A stretch of DNA of 34,485 bases from BM520 sp964594665 (lineage in GTDB: Bacteria > Bacteroidota > Bacteroidia > Bacteroidales > BM520), in assembly GCA_964594665.1 (NCBI GenBank), contig CAZQNY010000020.1:1-34485 (forward strand). The letters are read 5' to 3'. The translations under genes and the position numbers were made by a program. Under the pieces are notes generated by a model. It saw only the letters and a program-made list of their open reading frames with translations. It had not been told where the DNA came from and did no database searches. Positions within the stretch are counted from its first letter, which is position 1; each line of letters starts with the position of its first letter. Shown here in pieces: positions 1 through 9,479 of this stretch.

Positions 1-141
1 TTCTCATATAACACTGCATTTAACCTGTTCGACCACAAAGTTAATCAAGAACCTTAATAAATGCACATTTGAATGCATTTTAACAAAAAAAAAGACAATT
101 TTACTACCTTTACTGCTTCACATATTAAACCAAACCATAAA

Positions 142-273
142 ATGAAGGCAAAATCGAAAGTTGTTGCAGTGTTTTTTTTATTATGATTAATGCTGAAATC
201 CATCAGTGCACAGGATGATAAAATACGAGGAGGCGATGGTGGTTTGTATATTGTATTAAATTATATGTTCTGA
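142..273 (+). pseudogene. small secreted-peptide ORF interrupted by an in-frame TGA
   Basis: Reading from the ATG at 142, one frame of 44 codons runs to a TGA at 271-273, with a single internal TGA at 184-186 (codon 15). Apart from that stop, the N-terminus looks like a Sec signal peptide: a basic start (MKAKSK), a hydrophobic core (VVAVFFLL, stop, LML) and a cleavage-like SISAQ-DD. The remaining mature part is only about 18 residues, rich in glycine. The last stop lies one base before the ATG of the beta-galactosidase gene, so translation could couple. A -7-like TACCTTTA sits at 105-112 without a clear -33 element. It may be the 5' remnant of a lost gene, a gene with a nonsense mutation, or a leader peptide. 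No function is recognised. Confidence 0.4.
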
Positions 274-274
274 T

Positions 275-3200
275 ATGAAAAGGATTTTCTTCATCGTTTT
301 ATGGATTTCAGCCATGAGCTCAATGGCTCAAAATCATTGGGATAATCCGGAATATTTCAGGGACAATAAACTGGCCCCTCATGCCGATTTGATTCCTTTT
401 TCTGCAGACAAAGGTGTTACGGGTTATCAGCCGCTGCTTTCCGACCGTGTTACGGATCTCTCCGGGAGCTGGAAATTTATGTTCCTCACCAACCCTCTGG
501 ATACACCATCTGATTTTTCGGAACCGGATTTTGATGACAGCCGGTGGAATATGATTCCGGTGCCTTCCAACTGGCAGCTTGAGGGCTATGGAACACCTGT
601 TTACACCAATATCCGTCATCCTTTCCCTTCAAATGTTCCCGATGTGCCTGAAGAAGGTAATGAAACAGGCCTGTACCGACGGCAATTCAGCTTTTCAAAA
701 AGTACACAGGGCCCTGTAATGTTGCGGTTCGAAGGGGTTCAATCGGCGTTTTATGTTTATCTGAACGGGAAGTACATCGGCTACAGCCAGGGCTCAATGA
801 CGCCTGCGGTATTTGATGTTTCCAATGAAATTCTTGATGGTGATAATTTGTTGGCAGTAAAAGTATTACGCTGGTGCGACGGGAGCTACCTCGAAGATCA
901 GGACTTCTGGCGCCTGTCGGGAATTTTTAGAAAAGTTCTTCTGATAGAACGCATACCGGTTTTTCTGTACGATATTAAAACATATACTGATTTTGATGAA
1001 AATTATGCTGATGCAACTTTTTCAGCATCATTAACCATAGATAATACCAATACAGAAACAGTAACACCGGACATTGAGCTATCATTGACGGATAAGGATA
1101 ACAACCAGGTTTTTACCAAAGAGATAAAAAAGGCTTTGCCCCCCGGGAAAAATGTTATTTCATTTGAGGAAGTTGTTGAATCACCTGCAATATGGAATGC
1201 AGAAAATCCGGAGCTCTACAGGCTGTGCATTACAATTTCTGATGAGAAAGGAAACAGTGAATTTATAAGTCTTGCTATTGGTTTTCGGGAGATTGCCATA
1301 CATAATGGTCAGGTGTGTCTGAATTGCATTCCGTTGCTGTTCAAAGGCGTAAACCGCCATGAATTTGACCCGCAACATGGCAGGGCAGTAGATATTTCTT
1401 CTATACGAACCGATTTGGAGTTAATGAAGCAGTTTCATTTTAACGCTATTCGTACGTCGCATTATCCCAATTGCCCGGAGTTTTATGCTTTATGCGATGA
1501 AATGGGATTTTATGTTGTGGATGAGGCCAACCTGGAGAGTCATCATTTATGGTGGGAGAAAGCCGACTCGCCTGTGCACAAACCTGAATACGCCGATGCC
1601 ATTGCAGCGCGGGGTGTTGATATGGTCATGCGCGACCGCAATCATGCCTGCGTTGTTATGTGGTCGCTGGGTAATGAAGCCGGAAATGGCATTAACCTGG
1701 AGCGGATGTATGATACCATAAAGGCTTTGGATCCCGGGAAGCGCCCGGTGCAGTACGAAAGTCGTCACCTGGGGTATCCTGTAACGCCCGGAGAGGGTGG
1801 GTTGATTCACACCTTGCGCTCGGGGCTGGCCTACCTGAAATACAAACGCAAATTGTCGTCCTACGATATTAACAGCGATATGTATCCTACCCCGGAGAGG
1901 GTTCTGAAGATGGCAAAAAAAGATCCAACGCGCCCGGTAATCCTTTGTGAATACGCCCATGCCATGGGCAACAGCCTGGGAAACTTCGATCATTACTGGG
2001 ATATCTTTCGCTCGCAACCCCGCATACAGGGAGGTTTTATCTGGGATTGGGTGGATCAGGGATTGTATAAAACAACCAATGGAATAAGGCATTATGCCTA
2101 TGGTGGTGATTTTGGCGATACCATCAACGATAATAATTTCTGTATTAACGGTCTGGTATTTCCCGATCGTTCCATTAAGCCGGCACTCAGGGCTGTAGGT
2201 TATATCCAGCAACCGGTGGTGTTTGATTTTGACAAAATATCCAATACGCTGACCCTTACCAACGAATATGGATTCACCGATCTCTCCGGAGGGATGATTC
2301 ACTGGAGTGTTGAAAGTAATGGCTTTGGTGCCGGTCAGGGAGATGTTCAGGTGCCTGCTTTCAAACCCGGCGAACGTTTTACAACTATTATTCCCGAGGT
2401 GAAGGTAGTGGAAAATACCCGAAAGACGCTGAGCATAGAATTTTATGCTCCTGATAACAAAGAAATCCCTCTGGCCGTTAACCAGGCAATGATAGCTGTT
2501 CCGGAAGAGATCAAAACCATAAAGCATGAACAAAAATCGCTTCAGGTAACGAAAAATGCTGATGAGTGGATTTTCATTGGCGATAGCTTTTCCACAAGAT
2601 TCAGCCTCTCGCAAGGCCATTTTGTAAATTATATTTTTGAAGGCGACACTATGTTTTATTCCGGACCGGAAGTTAATTTTTGGCGTGCTCCGACCGATAA
2701 TGACCGTGGTGGTGGAATTGCCGCTTTTGGTAGTTATGCCGATGAATGGGCTGAAATGGGCCTTGAAAATTTAAAAGTTTCAGATGTTGAAATACAGACT
2801 GAGAGTCAGACAGCACAACAGATGACCTTTCATGTTTCCCATGTTCTGCACAATAACGTAAAATTTAAAATAGATGCAACCTATTGTGTGCGTGGTGATG
2901 GAACTATTGATTGTAAATATGATGTCCGGAGGAAAGGATTTAAGTTCAGGAAAACACCTCTTGCCAAAGTAGGTTCATATTTGAAGGTTCCCAATGATTT
3001 TGATGCCCTGACATGGCTGGGTTATGGCCCCGGAGAGTCGTATCCCGACCGAATGGGCGGGACATGGTATGGATGGCATTCTGCTCATATAACAGAACTT
3101 TTTACTCCGCACATTAAGCCTCAGGAAAGCGGCAATATCAGCGGTGTTGACAACATCAGTATTTATGGCCGGGGAAGCAGTATTATGGTTTCAGGTTGCG

Positions 3201-3415
3201 CGCTGAATGTGGGTTTGTTGCCCACCGATCCTCATCAACTGGCTCAATATACCCATGCCTGGCAGGTAAAACCCTCTGATTATAATGTGCTGAATATTGA
3301 TTATCTTCAGGCCGGACTGGGTGGAAACGACAGTTGGAGTAAATCGGTGATGCCGGAGTACCTTATTACGGGGCGTAGCTTTTCTTTTTCATATTCATTA
3401 AAACCTGAAAAATAG
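275..3415 (+). CDS. GH2 beta-galactosidase (LacZ type), secreted
   Basis: This is a glycoside hydrolase family 2 enzyme that probably removes terminal beta-galactosyl residues from oligosaccharides in the periplasm or at the cell surface. The 1046-residue protein starts with a signal peptide ending near SSMAQ (residue 19). It then has the GH2 sugar-binding domain, an Ig-like domain, a TIM barrel and the C-terminal beta-galactosidase small-chain domain, and is close to the roughly 1020 residues of LacZ. The acid/base Glu lies in WSLGNEAGNG (E468) and the probable nucleophile in ILCEYAHAMGNS (E559). The GH97 gene follows after four bases, so the two are probably co-transcribed. No SusC/SusD pair is nearby, so a classical polysaccharide utilisation locus is not evident. 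The exact substrate cannot be read from sequence; other GH2 activities are less likely given the small-chain domain. Confidence 0.93.
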   Translation: MKRIFFIVLWISAMSSMAQNHWDNPEYFRDNKLAPHADLIPFSADKGVTGYQPLLSDRVTDLSGSWKFMFLTNPLDTPSDFSEPDFDDSRWNMIPVPSNWQLEGYGTPVYTNIRHPFPSNVPDVPEEGNETGLYRRQFSFSKSTQGPVMLRFEGVQSAFYVYLNGKYIGYSQGSMTPAVFDVSNEILDGDNLLAVKVLRWCDGSYLEDQDFWRLSGIFRKVLLIERIPVFLYDIKTYTDFDENYADATFSASLTIDNTNTETVTPDIELSLTDKDNNQVFTKEIKKALPPGKNVISFEEVVESPAIWNAENPELYRLCITISDEKGNSEFISLAIGFREIAIHNGQVCLNCIPLLFKGVNRHEFDPQHGRAVDISSIRTDLELMKQFHFNAIRTSHYPNCPEFYALCDEMGFYVVDEANLESHHLWWEKADSPVHKPEYADAIAARGVDMVMRDRNHACVVMWSLGNEAGNGINLERMYDTIKALDPGKRPVQYESRHLGYPVTPGEGGLIHTLRSGLAYLKYKRKLSSYDINSDMYPTPERVLKMAKKDPTRPVILCEYAHAMGNSLGNFDHYWDIFRSQPRIQGGFIWDWVDQGLYKTTNGIRHYAYGGDFGDTINDNNFCINGLVFPDRSIKPALRAVGYIQQPVVFDFDKISNTLTLTNEYGFTDLSGGMIHWSVESNGFGAGQGDVQVPAFKPGERFTTIIPEVKVVENTRKTLSIEFYAPDNKEIPLAVNQAMIAVPEEIKTIKHEQKSLQVTKNADEWIFIGDSFSTRFSLSQGHFVNYIFEGDTMFYSGPEVNFWRAPTDNDRGGGIAAFGSYADEWAEMGLENLKVSDVEIQTESQTAQQMTFHVSHVLHNNVKFKIDATYCVRGDGTIDCKYDVRRKGFKFRKTPLAKVGSYLKVPNDFDALTWLGYGPGESYPDRMGGTWYGWHSAHITELFTPHIKPQESGNISGVDNISIYGRGSSIMVSGCALNVGLLPTDPHQLAQYTHAWQVKPSDYNVLNIDYLQAGLGGNDSWSKSVMPEYLITGRSFSFSYSLKPEK

Positions 3416-3419
3416 TATT

Positions 3420-5369
3420 ATGCGACAGTTTTTTTCGATTATAGTTTTAATTTTTTTCCCCTTTATAATGGCAGCACAGCAATATACTCTTGAATCTCCT
3501 TCAGGGAAGAACAAGGTGAATATCACTGTTGATAAGACGATTTCCTGGAGCCTGATTTCCAATGGAAGGGAAAAGATTGCGCCCTCTGAAGTTGCGATGG
3601 AAACATCTTTTGGAAACTGGGGCAGGGATGCGGTTATTTTGTCGCATCATGAAAAAAGTGTTCTGAATACCCTTCACCCGGTATATTATACCTCTGAAAC
3701 GGTATCAGAGAGCTATAAAGAGCTGTCATTGCATTTTGAACAGGGTTTTACTCTGATTTTCAGAGCCTATGAAGAGGGTGTTGCTTATCGGTTTGTTGGG
3801 AATCAACCCGGGCGTATGGTTGTAAACAATGAAACAGCAACCTTTGCAATTACCGGCGATCCGGATGTTTATTATGCGGAGACAGACGGTTTTCAGACCC
3901 CTTTTGAGGGCAAATATGATCCTTCGGAAAAGCTCAGTGCTCTTCAAGGCAGGGAGCACAGTATCACGCCTGTTCTGGTGCGCTATGATGATGGCTCATC
4001 ACTATTGATAAGCGAATCGGATTTGATGAGTTATCCCGGGATGTTTCTGCAGGCAACGGAAGATGGTTTCAGGGGTGATTTTGCTCCTTTTGTAACCAGG
4101 GAATCTGTGCAGCTTTTGGGTCGAATAAGCCCGGTAAAGGCTCCGTATTTTAGTAAAATGCGTGTTCGCAAGAGAGCTGCTTTCCTGGCTGAGACTACCG
4201 GAAACAGAAATTTTCCCTGGCGCGTTGTGGTTACTGCCGACAAAGATGCCGAACTTATTGATAACCATCTGGTATGGTTGCTGGCAACACCCAACAGGGT
4301 TGCTGATACCGACTGGATCAGGCCGGGGAAGGTTGCCTGGGACTGGTATCATTACTGGATTCTGGAGGACAGCACTGATTTCCGGCAGGGAATTAATACA
4401 GAGACTTATAAATATTACATTGATTTTGCTGCTGAAAATGGTTTTGAATATGTAAACCTCGATTTTGGATGGTCGCCGTTATTTGATTTATCCCGGTGGA
4501 AGAGAAAGGTCAATGTGCCGGAGATTATTGAATATGCGCGACAGCGGGATGTAGGTGTTTTTTTGTGGATGGTATGGTATGTTCTTGATGAAAAGATGGA
4601 AGAGACCCTTGATCGTTTTGCGGAATGGGGAGTATCAGGTTTGAAGGTAGACTTTATGGATCGTGACGACCAGCGTGTAGTGGAGTTTTGTCATCGTTTG
4701 GCCTATGAGGCTTCGGAGCGAAAGCTATTGGTGAACCTGCATGGAATGTATAAACCCTCAGGGCTGTGCAGGACCTACCCGAACGTAATTAACAGAGAGG
4801 GAGTTCTGGGGCTTGAGAACAACAAGTTCAACGCTTTGTGTACTCCCGGGCATAACCTTACCATACCCTTTATCCGAAATGCCGTGGGTCCGATGGATTA
4901 TACTCCCGGAGCCATGCGACATGTTACGGAGGAAGAATTTGATAAAAACTGGCGCTTTCCGGCCGCAATGACTACCAGGGTGCATCAAATGGCGATGTAT
5001 GTGTGTTATTTTGGCCCGTTACAAATGATTGCCGACAGCCCCGGCCTATACCCCGATGAGGTGCTTCGTTTTCTTGAGCAGGTTCCAACCACATGGGATG
5101 AAACAATTGTTTTGGAGGCAAAAATCGGGGAAAGCCTGATTGTTATGCGTCGAAAGAATGATACCTGGTTTATTGCCGGAATGAATGCAGGGATAGCAAA
5201 GGAAGTTGATATTGCCGCTCTTCTTCCGAAACCTGTTGAGTTTTCTTCCGTATCGTACTGGTACGACGGAGCCTCTTTGGATGAAGTTATTGAAGTACCT
5301 GATGCAGGTTCTTTATTTCCCGTTTCAGTGAATTCAAACGGCGGATTTGTGATTATTCTTAACCCATAG
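3420..5369 (+). CDS. GH97 alpha-glycosidase, probably retaining type (alpha-galactosidase-like)
   Basis: This 649-residue secreted enzyme matches glycoside hydrolase family 97. It has a signal peptide ending near MAAQQ (about residue 19), an N-terminal beta-sandwich domain to about residue 270, a TIM barrel from about 275 to 560 (starting near VAWDWYHYW) and a C-terminal beta domain. GH97 contains inverting alpha-glucosidases such as SusB and retaining alpha-galactosidases with an Asp nucleophile at the end of barrel strand 4. Here that place reads LKVDFMDRDDQ, with D411 as candidate nucleophile, which favours the retaining branch; this assignment is inference. It follows the beta-galactosidase gene by four bases. 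Together the pair could strip both alpha- and beta-linked galactose from a mixed glycan. Confidence 0.9.
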   Translation: MRQFFSIIVLIFFPFIMAAQQYTLESPSGKNKVNITVDKTISWSLISNGREKIAPSEVAMETSFGNWGRDAVILSHHEKSVLNTLHPVYYTSETVSESYKELSLHFEQGFTLIFRAYEEGVAYRFVGNQPGRMVVNNETATFAITGDPDVYYAETDGFQTPFEGKYDPSEKLSALQGREHSITPVLVRYDDGSSLLISESDLMSYPGMFLQATEDGFRGDFAPFVTRESVQLLGRISPVKAPYFSKMRVRKRAAFLAETTGNRNFPWRVVVTADKDAELIDNHLVWLLATPNRVADTDWIRPGKVAWDWYHYWILEDSTDFRQGINTETYKYYIDFAAENGFEYVNLDFGWSPLFDLSRWKRKVNVPEIIEYARQRDVGVFLWMVWYVLDEKMEETLDRFAEWGVSGLKVDFMDRDDQRVVEFCHRLAYEASERKLLVNLHGMYKPSGLCRTYPNVINREGVLGLENNKFNALCTPGHNLTIPFIRNAVGPMDYTPGAMRHVTEEEFDKNWRFPAAMTTRVHQMAMYVCYFGPLQMIADSPGLYPDEVLRFLEQVPTTWDETIVLEAKIGESLIVMRRKNDTWFIAGMNAGIAKEVDIAALLPKPVEFSSVSYWYDGASLDEVIEVPDAGSLFPVSVNSNGGFVIILNP

Positions 5370-5538
5370 GAAACAAATTTTTCCCCCATTGGTTGGTTAA
5401 TTGTATATTCTTCTTCGTTTTCGAATAAATGATGCACCGTTATTGAAGAAATTATTGTATTTTTAGTCTGTGTTTAGTGAATACCGGCTGAGGAAGATTA
5501 TTTTCAATTGATTGTATTGTTGTCAACAACCGCATTTT

Positions 5539-8340
5539 ATGTCTTTAAAAAACCACTGGCAGAAATCAAATAGTACTACGCAAGCAACTGTGCTGCTGGA
5601 TTATATCGAAGATCTTGTTTTTGTTCTGGATAAAAAATGCAGCATTGTGAATTGCAATGCTGCGGTTCGAAAATTCCTTCAGAAAGAAACCGATCAGATC
5701 ATTGGCCATAAAATTTCTGATTTTTCTACCACAGAGTGCCTTGAAAAAATCCGGCAGGTAATTGAAAATAATGAGATTCTCCATTCAAATTGTGAAATGA
5801 CACTTAAGAGTGAGCCTATGGGGCCAAGGATTTTTCTTGCGCAACTGCAAACCATCACTCAGGATAATGAAAATGAATATTTTCTTTTTTGTAAAGATGT
5901 TATTGGAAAGAATATAAAAAGTGCTTTTGAGGATATAACCCAAAACAGGGAGAATGAAATCGCGTATGACCTGAAGCGACAGGAGGTTCTTTCTGAAGTC
6001 TCTCTGGCCATAAATACCCTTGATAGTTTTGAAAATAACGTTCAGCATGCTCTTGAGATTATCGGTAAGTTTTCTCATGTAAGCAGAGCCTATATTTTTG
6101 AAGACAGTGATGATGGTGAGAGCACAGACAATACATTTGAATGGTGTAATGAAGGTGTTGAACCACAGATAGAAGAACTTCAGGGTGTACCATATTCAAT
6201 GATCCCCACCTGGAAGAAGCTTTTATTGGAGGAGGGAATGGTTTTTTCACAGGATATATCCTCTCTTGCTGATGATTTGCGCGCTATTCTGGAGCCGCAG
6301 GGGATCCTTAGTATCGTCGTTTTACCCCTCTATTTTCAGGACACCTACAAGGGGTTTATTGGTTTTGATGAATGTACCAACCACCGCGAATGGACACGCA
6401 GCGAAATAGAATTGCTGAAAACCATTAGCAATATTATTTCCAATGCTTTCCAGCGCAGGGCTGCTGAAGATTCACTTCAGATCAGTGAAATGAAATATAA
6501 AGCCATTGTAGATTCAATTCCGGATATTATTTTCAATTTTGATAAAGCAGGAAATTTCCTGAGTTATAGCAGTAGCAATGGTAAGGATCTTATTCTTCCT
6601 CCGGAGAATTTTATGGGCAGAAACCTTTCTGAAATTTTTCCTTTTGAATTTGCTACACATATGAAAGTGGCCATTCAGGAATGTATTGCCAATGGTCAGT
6701 TTTCTACCGAATACAAGCTTAATGTTGCCGACCGGGAGAACGACTATGAGGCGCGGTTTGTGAAGATGAACGATAATGAGGTGATGTGTATTATCAGGGA
6801 TGTCTCTGAACGTAAAGAGCATGAGAAACAACTTCGGATGGCGCTGGAGAAAGCTGAACAGGCGAACCTGGCCAAGAGCATGTTCCTGGCAAATGTATCA
6901 CACGAAATACGGACACCGTTAAATGCCATTATGGGGTTTAGCGAAGTGCTTATTGATAAGGTAGAGCAGCCTTTATATAAAAGCCAGCTTAGGACGATTA
7001 TGTCTTCCGGTAAAACATTACTCCTGCTGATAAATGATATTCTTGACTTATCGAAGATTGAGGCCGGAAAGGTAGAGATTGAAAATGAACCTATGCGCCT
7101 TGAATCAGTGGTGCATGAGATTAAACAGGTCTTTTACCAAAAGATACGGGATAAAGGCCTTTCGATAGAAACGACAATTGATGAGGATGTACCTCTTTTC
7201 CTGGCATTGGATGAAGTCCGTATTCATCAGATTCTTTTTAATCTGGTAGGCAATGCGGTAAAATTTACGGAAAAAGGGTTTATAAAACTCCATGTGTCAG
7301 GTAAAAAAACCCGCGATGAACGGTTCGTCAACCTGACTTTCCGCATTGAAGATACCGGAATCGGTATACCTGAAAGCCAGCATGAAACCATATTCCAGTC
7401 TTTTACACAACAAAGCGGGCAAAGTACACGAAAGTATGGAGGCACAGGCCTCGGGCTGGCAATTACACGTCGCCTTGTAGAGAAATTTCAGGGGTCAATA
7501 ACTCTGGAGAGTAAAGTTGGAGAAGGCACTGCTTTTGTTGTTTATATTCCTGATATAGAAATTGTTAACGACGATCCTGAAGCATACTCAGAAGTGGATC
7601 CTGAGATTGGAAACCTGGTTTTTGAGCCGGCAAAAATTATGATTGTCGACGATGTGGAATATAATATTTCCATTTTAAAAAATCTTACTGCCGGAGAGAA
7701 TTTTGAGTATATAACAGCTTCAAGTGGTGAAAAAGCATTGGAAATGCTGAAAACAGAATTACCGGATATTATCTTTATGGACCTTCGGATGACGGGGATA
7801 ACCGGTTACCAGGCAACAGAGATTTTAAAGAAAAATCCAAGGTACAACCATATCCCGATCATTGCATTTACTGCCAGTGCCATGACGACATCCATACCGG
7901 CGATTAAAGCACTTTTTGATGGTTATCTGCGGAAGCCTGTTAATAAAAAGCAGGTCTATTTCTTCTTAAAAAAGCATCTTGACTATTCTGTGAAGGTGAA
8001 AATTTCAGATACTGAGGCAGCAAAAGTTCATGATCAGAAGCTCTCGGAAGAATGTATTAATCGCCTTCCTGCGATGGTACAACGCCTGGAGTCGGAGATG
8101 ATGCCTGAGTGGATGTCGATAAAAGATAACCTAATTATTTTTGAAATTCAGGATTTTGCAAAAAAAGTAAGCGGGATTGTAGATAGTTATCCGTGTAAAA
8201 TAATGAAACAATATGTTATAGATCTGAAGGAAAGTATTGATGGCTTTGATGTGGATAGCATTGAGCAGCTGCTTCATCGTTTTCCGGAGGAAATTGCATT
8301 AATTAAAGAAATTTTGAAATCAAATAATATTACTCTATAG
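5539..8340 (+). CDS. hybrid sensor histidine kinase (PAS-GAF-PAS-HisKA-HATPase-REC plus Hpt-like tail)
   Basis: This is a soluble cytoplasmic hybrid kinase without evident membrane segments. The ATG at 5539 (MSLKNHWQK) is preferred over an in-frame TTG at 5512, giving 933 residues. Domains in order: PAS (about 15-125), GAF (about 150-305), PAS (about 315-430), a coiled-coil linker, HisKA with phospho-acceptor H455 in NVSHEIRTPLN, an HATPase with DTGIGI and GGTGLGL boxes, and a receiver domain with D748 in FMDLRMTG. The last 130 or so residues are helical and resemble an Hpt domain, but the expected phosphorylatable histidine is not in place (EIQDFAKKVSG). It opens a three-gene signalling set; the next gene starts 12 bases later. 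The signal sensed cannot be deduced; the PAS and GAF domains suggest a soluble ligand or redox cue. Confidence 0.93.
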   Translation: MSLKNHWQKSNSTTQATVLLDYIEDLVFVLDKKCSIVNCNAAVRKFLQKETDQIIGHKISDFSTTECLEKIRQVIENNEILHSNCEMTLKSEPMGPRIFLAQLQTITQDNENEYFLFCKDVIGKNIKSAFEDITQNRENEIAYDLKRQEVLSEVSLAINTLDSFENNVQHALEIIGKFSHVSRAYIFEDSDDGESTDNTFEWCNEGVEPQIEELQGVPYSMIPTWKKLLLEEGMVFSQDISSLADDLRAILEPQGILSIVVLPLYFQDTYKGFIGFDECTNHREWTRSEIELLKTISNIISNAFQRRAAEDSLQISEMKYKAIVDSIPDIIFNFDKAGNFLSYSSSNGKDLILPPENFMGRNLSEIFPFEFATHMKVAIQECIANGQFSTEYKLNVADRENDYEARFVKMNDNEVMCIIRDVSERKEHEKQLRMALEKAEQANLAKSMFLANVSHEIRTPLNAIMGFSEVLIDKVEQPLYKSQLRTIMSSGKTLLLLINDILDLSKIEAGKVEIENEPMRLESVVHEIKQVFYQKIRDKGLSIETTIDEDVPLFLALDEVRIHQILFNLVGNAVKFTEKGFIKLHVSGKKTRDERFVNLTFRIEDTGIGIPESQHETIFQSFTQQSGQSTRKYGGTGLGLAITRRLVEKFQGSITLESKVGEGTAFVVYIPDIEIVNDDPEAYSEVDPEIGNLVFEPAKIMIVDDVEYNISILKNLTAGENFEYITASSGEKALEMLKTELPDIIFMDLRMTGITGYQATEILKKNPRYNHIPIIAFTASAMTTSIPAIKALFDGYLRKPVNKKQVYFFLKKHLDYSVKVKISDTEAAKVHDQKLSEECINRLPAMVQRLESEMMPEWMSIKDNLIIFEIQDFAKKVSGIVDSYPCKIMKQYVIDLKESIDGFDVDSIEQLLHRFPEEIALIKEILKSNNITL

Positions 8341-8352
8341 AAAACAGAACCT

Positions 8353-9456
8353 ATGGCAACAATACTACTCGTTGATGACAACACAATGAATCTGCAGGTG
8401 CTGGGAAGTGTGCTGCATGAGAATGGTTATAAGGTAGCACTGGCAAAGAATGGGCCTACAGCTTTATCTATGGTAGAAAAACTTTCTCCTGATCTTATTC
8501 TTCTGGATGTTATGATGCCGGGGATGGATGGCTTCGAGGTGTGTTCGAAACTAAAAGCAGATGAATCAACATCGGATATTCCGGTTGTGTTTGTTACAGC
8601 GAAAACAGAAGTAGATGAAATTGTAAAAGGTTTTACCCTTGGTGGCGTCGATTATATTACCAAACCCTTTAACAGGGAAGAATTGCTGGTGCGGATCAAA
8701 ACCCATATTGATCTGCGCGAGTCGAAGGCAATGGTTGAAAAACAAGCCGCTGAGTTACAGGAAGCAAATGCGCTGAAAGATAAGGTTTTCGGTGTTATTG
8801 CCCACGACCTTCGTGGCGCACTGGGAAGCTTCCGCGAGTTTGCCAATATGATGACCGACAGCAGGATACAACTCTCTCAGGAGGAGCTTGGCGAGTTCTT
8901 TGTTGCGCTTAAAGAACAGGCTGACACTACTTTTGAACTCCTTGAAAACCTTCTCTGGTGGTCCAGGTGTCAGCGGAAAGTGATCAAACCATCACCTGAA
9001 AAGTTTGATGTACGGGAATGTATCGCCAAGGTGACTGAGAATATGAGCTATTTGCTGGATAAAAAGCAGATCACCGTTAACAATAATATTAATCCCGGCA
9101 TCTTTGTGGTTGCCGACCAGCAGTTGATTTCCATTGTTGTTAAAAACCTTGTTCACAATGCATTGAAATTCTCAAACAATTCCGGTACGATTGATATTGA
9201 TGCTGTTTCGAAAGATGATCTGGCAGAGATAAATATTACCGATCATGGTGTTGGTATAGATCCTGAAGACCTTCCCAAATTATTTGATCCTAATCAGCAT
9301 CTGGCCAATTATGGTACTGATGGTGAAAAAGGTTCCGGACTGGGGCTTCAGGTCTGCAAGGAGTTGCTGGAATACTCCAAAGGCACCATATTTGCCACAT
9401 CTGAAAAAGGTAAGGGATCAACATTTACTTTTGCATTATATACCGAACTTATTTAA
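8353..9456 (+). CDS. receiver-histidine kinase protein (REC-HisKA-HATPase)
   Basis: This 367-residue soluble protein has a receiver domain at the N-terminus (VDDN near residues 7-10, phospho-acceptor D52 in LLDVMMPGMDG, conserved Lys in TKPFN). A coiled coil around residues 122-142 leads to a HisKA domain with H151 in IAHDLRGALGS and an HATPase with DHGVGI and GEKGSGLGL boxes. This receiver-first layout is common in Bacteroidota relays where an upstream hybrid kinase can feed a second kinase. It sits 12 bases after the hybrid kinase and 23 bases before a sigma-54-type regulator, so it probably forms the middle step of one relay. Its direct partners are inferred only from gene order. Confidence 0.92.
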   Translation: MATILLVDDNTMNLQVLGSVLHENGYKVALAKNGPTALSMVEKLSPDLILLDVMMPGMDGFEVCSKLKADESTSDIPVVFVTAKTEVDEIVKGFTLGGVDYITKPFNREELLVRIKTHIDLRESKAMVEKQAAELQEANALKDKVFGVIAHDLRGALGSFREFANMMTDSRIQLSQEELGEFFVALKEQADTTFELLENLLWWSRCQRKVIKPSPEKFDVRECIAKVTENMSYLLDKKQITVNNNINPGIFVVADQQLISIVVKNLVHNALKFSNNSGTIDIDAVSKDDLAEINITDHGVGIDPEDLPKLFDPNQHLANYGTDGEKGSGLGLQVCKELLEYSKGTIFATSEKGKGSTFTFALYTELI

Positions 9457-9479
9457 GCATCAAAAAACACCCCCGCAAT

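Noticed and set aside
1547..2620. A 357-codon open frame on the minus strand inside the beta-galactosidase gene
   Set aside because: It is wholly antisense to the conserved GH2 catalytic domain and its translation has no recognisable domain or signal; it is a coding shadow.
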